The notes under the pieces were generated by a model that saw only the letters and a list, made by a program, of their open reading frames with translations, was not told the DNA's origin and made no database searches. From positions 1-6,890 of the forward strand of contig DATKMP010000091.1 in NCBI GenBank assembly GCA_035541775.1: a DNA stretch of 6,890 nt. The letters are read 5' to 3'. A program made the translations under genes and the position numbers. Positions 4,670-6,890 of this stretch are shown here, piece after piece. Every line of letters begins with the position of its first letter. The stretch's first letter is position 1. This DNA comes from DATKMP01 sp035541775. GTDB lineage: Bacteria; Bacteroidota; Ignavibacteria; UBA10030.

Positions 4670-6890
4670 ATGCGATCTATTATAGTTTTATTATTATTCT
4701 TAATTGTTTTTGTGCGCTCTATGTCTCATCCAATGCCGGAAAAGAAAACCCAACAGAACCAACCTGTTCCAGAAGCTGTTTTGAAAGATTCACCGGCAGC
4801 CGCTTCCGGCGGAACTGTACAGGGGGTGACATTCAAAGTGAATGTCTATGACGCAGATGGAAAAGTACCGATAGAACTCGCACGTATTGTTCTTACACGA
4901 AACGGAAAGTTTATTTCGGAAGAGGTCACTGCGCCAACCGGACAAGCACGATTTCGCGATATTGCTCCCGGTAGTTATATTGTGCAGGCATGGTTTGTAG
5001 GATACCGGACGTTCTCGGATTCCACTCGTATCGACAACGACCACAGTTCACTGGAAATATTACTCCAGGCTTCGGGAAATACGGAAAACAATGTCGATGT
5101 TGTTGGGCAGAGGGAGATTGCCGTTACAAGTATCAATCTGAATACCGGCAATCAGGTATTTGAATCCGAAACCTTTCATCCTACGCCAACCGCCCAGATG
5201 ACGAACTTGGTGCAGGAAAACATTTTGGGGGCGGCACGTGCCCCGACGGGCGAGGTTCATATTCGAGGCCAGCATGGAGAGTTTACATACTATGTCGATG
5301 GACTTCCAGTACCACTAGGTGTGTTCGGCGGACTTAATGATGTTGTCGATCAAAAAGTGATCGATCGGGCTACATTTATCACAGGAGGATTTTCGGCGGA
5401 ATACGGCGGGCAAAATGCCGCTATCATTGATTTGAAAAACCGGGTTCCCACCGGAGCATTTCACTTGGATGCTTCGACATATATAGGTAGCTATCTCACA
5501 TCTGATCCATCCGAAGAATCGGAACGCGTTGGACCGTTTCGTGCTGTGAACTCCAACGGACAAGCTTTATCGTTGAGCGATCACGTCGGCAATCTGGGTT
5601 TCTTTCTTTCAGGCTCACGGCAGGAAACCGACCGCCGCATCGATCAGCCCGTCGAAAATCTTTTCCACGACCACGGACAGGATTATTTTCTCTACGGCAA
5701 AGCAGATTATCTCTTGAGTGATGTTGACTATGTAACGGCAAATATTAATTTTGGAAGAACATCTACACAAATCCCGTTTGATTCTGTAGAGCAAATTGCT
5801 AACGACATGCAAACTACGACAAATGCATTTCAAACTCTTTCGTATTTTCGCACCATCAATGCAGACGCGGACCACGAATCAAATTTTTTTGCTGGCGTAT
5901 ATGCGCGCGAAGGTGGTTTGAATTATTCTCCGGGCAGCAACGATCCTGCACTCTCGCAATTCGTCGGAGATACGAACAGTTATCTTATAGCTGAGGACCG
6001 AAGTTTTACAACGTTGGGCATACGGTCAACGTATGACAAGAGGATTTCTCATGAGTTTATGTATAAAGCCGGCTTCAATTTTAGTTCAACCACTGGAGTA
6101 GAAAATTTTACTTCTCATGATTCTACCAGCAATGCAGGACCTTCGCTGGTAACTGATTTTAGCGGATCGGACTTTGGCGTGTTTCTGCAGGCGGATTGGC
6201 ATCCGATGGAATGGACATCGTTCGAACTTGGAGCTCGGTACGACCAACATATTGCGCCGGACATGCCGCTTCAGAGCCAGATTAGTCCACGCCTTCGATG
6301 GAATTTTTTAATTGATGAAGACAATACAGTGTATTTATATTACGGACGCATGTTCATGCCGACCAATATCGAGGGGCTGAAATCTATTGCGGTCAATTTC
6401 AACGGCTCAGATGTTGCGCTTGTACCGACGCTGCCGGAACGGGATGATTTTTATGAAGCGGTGTACACGCATCTTTTCCCATTCGGCTTGCGCAGTAAAG
6501 CCGATGTGTTTTATAAATATGCCACGCCGGGAGTAGACGATCAAACCATCGGATCGTCTGCAATTAAAACTCCCGTGAACATTGCACAGGTACGGACAAC
6601 GGGTATTGAACTCGGACTTTCGTACAGCGATCCTGTCATCCCTTTTTCGGGTTATGTGAACACATCGATCATTCACGCTTATGGAAGCGGCGTGATCAGC
6701 GGCGGATTTTTACCGCTGGATAGCGACGGGCCAGCAACGGATCTCGATCATGATCAACGACTTTCCATCGTATCGGGATTTAATTATCAACCGCAAGATT
6801 GGTTTATTAATGTTGTTGCTATCTATGGATCAGGGCTGACGAACGGAAATGCCATTTCCTTTGGAACAGGGTTGTTCGACTTTAATCAAG
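4670..6890 (+). CDS. TonB-dependent outer-membrane receptor with N-terminal carboxypeptidase-like regulatory domain, C-terminus cut by window edge
   Basis: The frame is open from ATG 4670 to the right edge (740 codons). Residues 1-19 are a signal peptide (MRSIIVLLLFLIVFVRSMS). Residues about 53-132 form a carboxypeptidase-regulatory-like or CNA-B-like beta domain (VNVYDADGKVP, GQARFRDIAPGSYIVQAWFVGYR). The plug domain covers about 165-260, with typical motifs VHIRGQHGEFTYYVDGLPVP, a 'VIDRATFITGGFSAEYGGQ' loop and AAIIDLKNRVP. The remainder is beta-barrel: alternating aromatic/polar strands, 'FELGARYDQH', 'ISPRLRWNF', 'VYLYYGRMFMPTN' and 'RTTGIELGLSYS'. Such receptors import large substrates such as siderophores, cobalamin, glycans or metal complexes across the outer membrane using TonB/ExbBD energy. 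The substrate is not evident. The upstream His/Cys-rich small gene hints at metal uptake, but this is inference. No standard TonB box is recognised; the linker around residues 140-158 (NVDVVGQREIAVTSI) is the place to expect it. Probably full-length would exceed 750 residues. Confidence -1.
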   Translation, partial: MRSIIVLLLFLIVFVRSMSHPMPEKKTQQNQPVPEAVLKDSPAAASGGTVQGVTFKVNVYDADGKVPIELARIVLTRNGKFISEEVTAPTGQARFRDIAPGSYIVQAWFVGYRTFSDSTRIDNDHSSLEILLQASGNTENNVDVVGQREIAVTSINLNTGNQVFESETFHPTPTAQMTNLVQENILGAARAPTGEVHIRGQHGEFTYYVDGLPVPLGVFGGLNDVVDQKVIDRATFITGGFSAEYGGQNAAIIDLKNRVPTGAFHLDASTYIGSYLTSDPSEESERVGPFRAVNSNGQALSLSDHVGNLGFFLSGSRQETDRRIDQPVENLFHDHGQDYFLYGKADYLLSDVDYVTANINFGRTSTQIPFDSVEQIANDMQTTTNAFQTLSYFRTINADADHESNFFAGVYAREGGLNYSPGSNDPALSQFVGDTNSYLIAEDRSFTTLGIRSTYDKRISHEFMYKAGFNFSSTTGVENFTSHDSTSNAGPSLVTDFSGSDFGVFLQADWHPMEWTSFELGARYDQHIAPDMPLQSQISPRLRWNFLIDEDNTVYLYYGRMFMPTNIEGLKSIAVNFNGSDVALVPTLPERDDFYEAVYTHLFPFGLRSKADVFYKYATPGVDDQTIGSSAIKTPVNIAQVRTTGIELGLSYSDPVIPFSGYVNTSIIHAYGSGVISGGFLPLDSDGPATDLDHDQRLSIVSGFNYQPQDWFINVVAIYGSGLTNGNAISFGTGLFDFNQ

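Noticed and set aside
4588..4851. 87-codon plus-strand frame at the receptor start
   Set aside because: It overlaps the strongly supported TonB receptor start with its Shine-Dalgarno site and has no ribosome binding site of its own.

Overview
The window looks like a chromosomal fragment from a Gram-negative member of the Bacteroidota/Chlorobiota (FCB) group, plausibly Ignavibacteria-like. This placement is an inference. It rests on a TonB-dependent receptor with an N-terminal carboxypeptidase-like regulatory domain, a fibronectin III/WD40 surface lipoprotein paired with a small PEGA-like two-helix membrane protein, moderate-to-low GC, and T-rich intergenic repeats. No rRNA, tRNA or phylogenetic marker gene is present to settle it.

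Layout. (1) Positions 1-2742 on the minus strand hold a two-gene unit: a 231-residue signal-peptide protein with a PEGA-like segment and two C-terminal membrane helices, then a large lipoprotein (at least 683 residues, running off the left edge). The lipoprotein has five fibronectin III-like repeats followed by a WD40-type propeller. The two genes overlap by 4 bases (ATGA), which suggests translational coupling. (2) Positions 2743-2907 form a divergent intergenic region with a good sigma70-like promoter for the minus-strand pair. (3) Positions 2908-3804 encode a full-length pirin with all four metal ligands. (4) Positions 3805-3995 are a C-poor, T-rich intergenic stretch with a duplicated 'TTGTGATTTG / TTTGGAATTTAT' motif. 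(5) Positions 3996-4301 carry a small His/Cys-rich secreted or membrane-anchored protein gene whose frame is cut by one in-frame TGA at codon 55. (6) Positions 4309-4527 are a MITE-like element with 16-bp imperfect terminal inverted repeats and several internal hairpins. (7) Positions 4670-6890 encode a TonB-dependent outer-membrane receptor that runs off the right edge.

Functional reading. The left pair is probably an envelope or surface assembly of unknown role. Pirin is a cytoplasmic cupin enzyme or regulator and has no evident link to either side. The small HHxxC...CxxC protein and the TonB receptor look like a metal-related uptake locus, by analogy with other His/Cys-rich small proteins found beside such receptors. 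Here the small gene appears broken, or is read through, and a small transposon-like element separates it from the receptor. I did not see a clearly new defence or mobile system. The most unusual signals are the nonsense-interrupted small gene, the inverted-repeat element and the duplicated T-rich intergenic motif.
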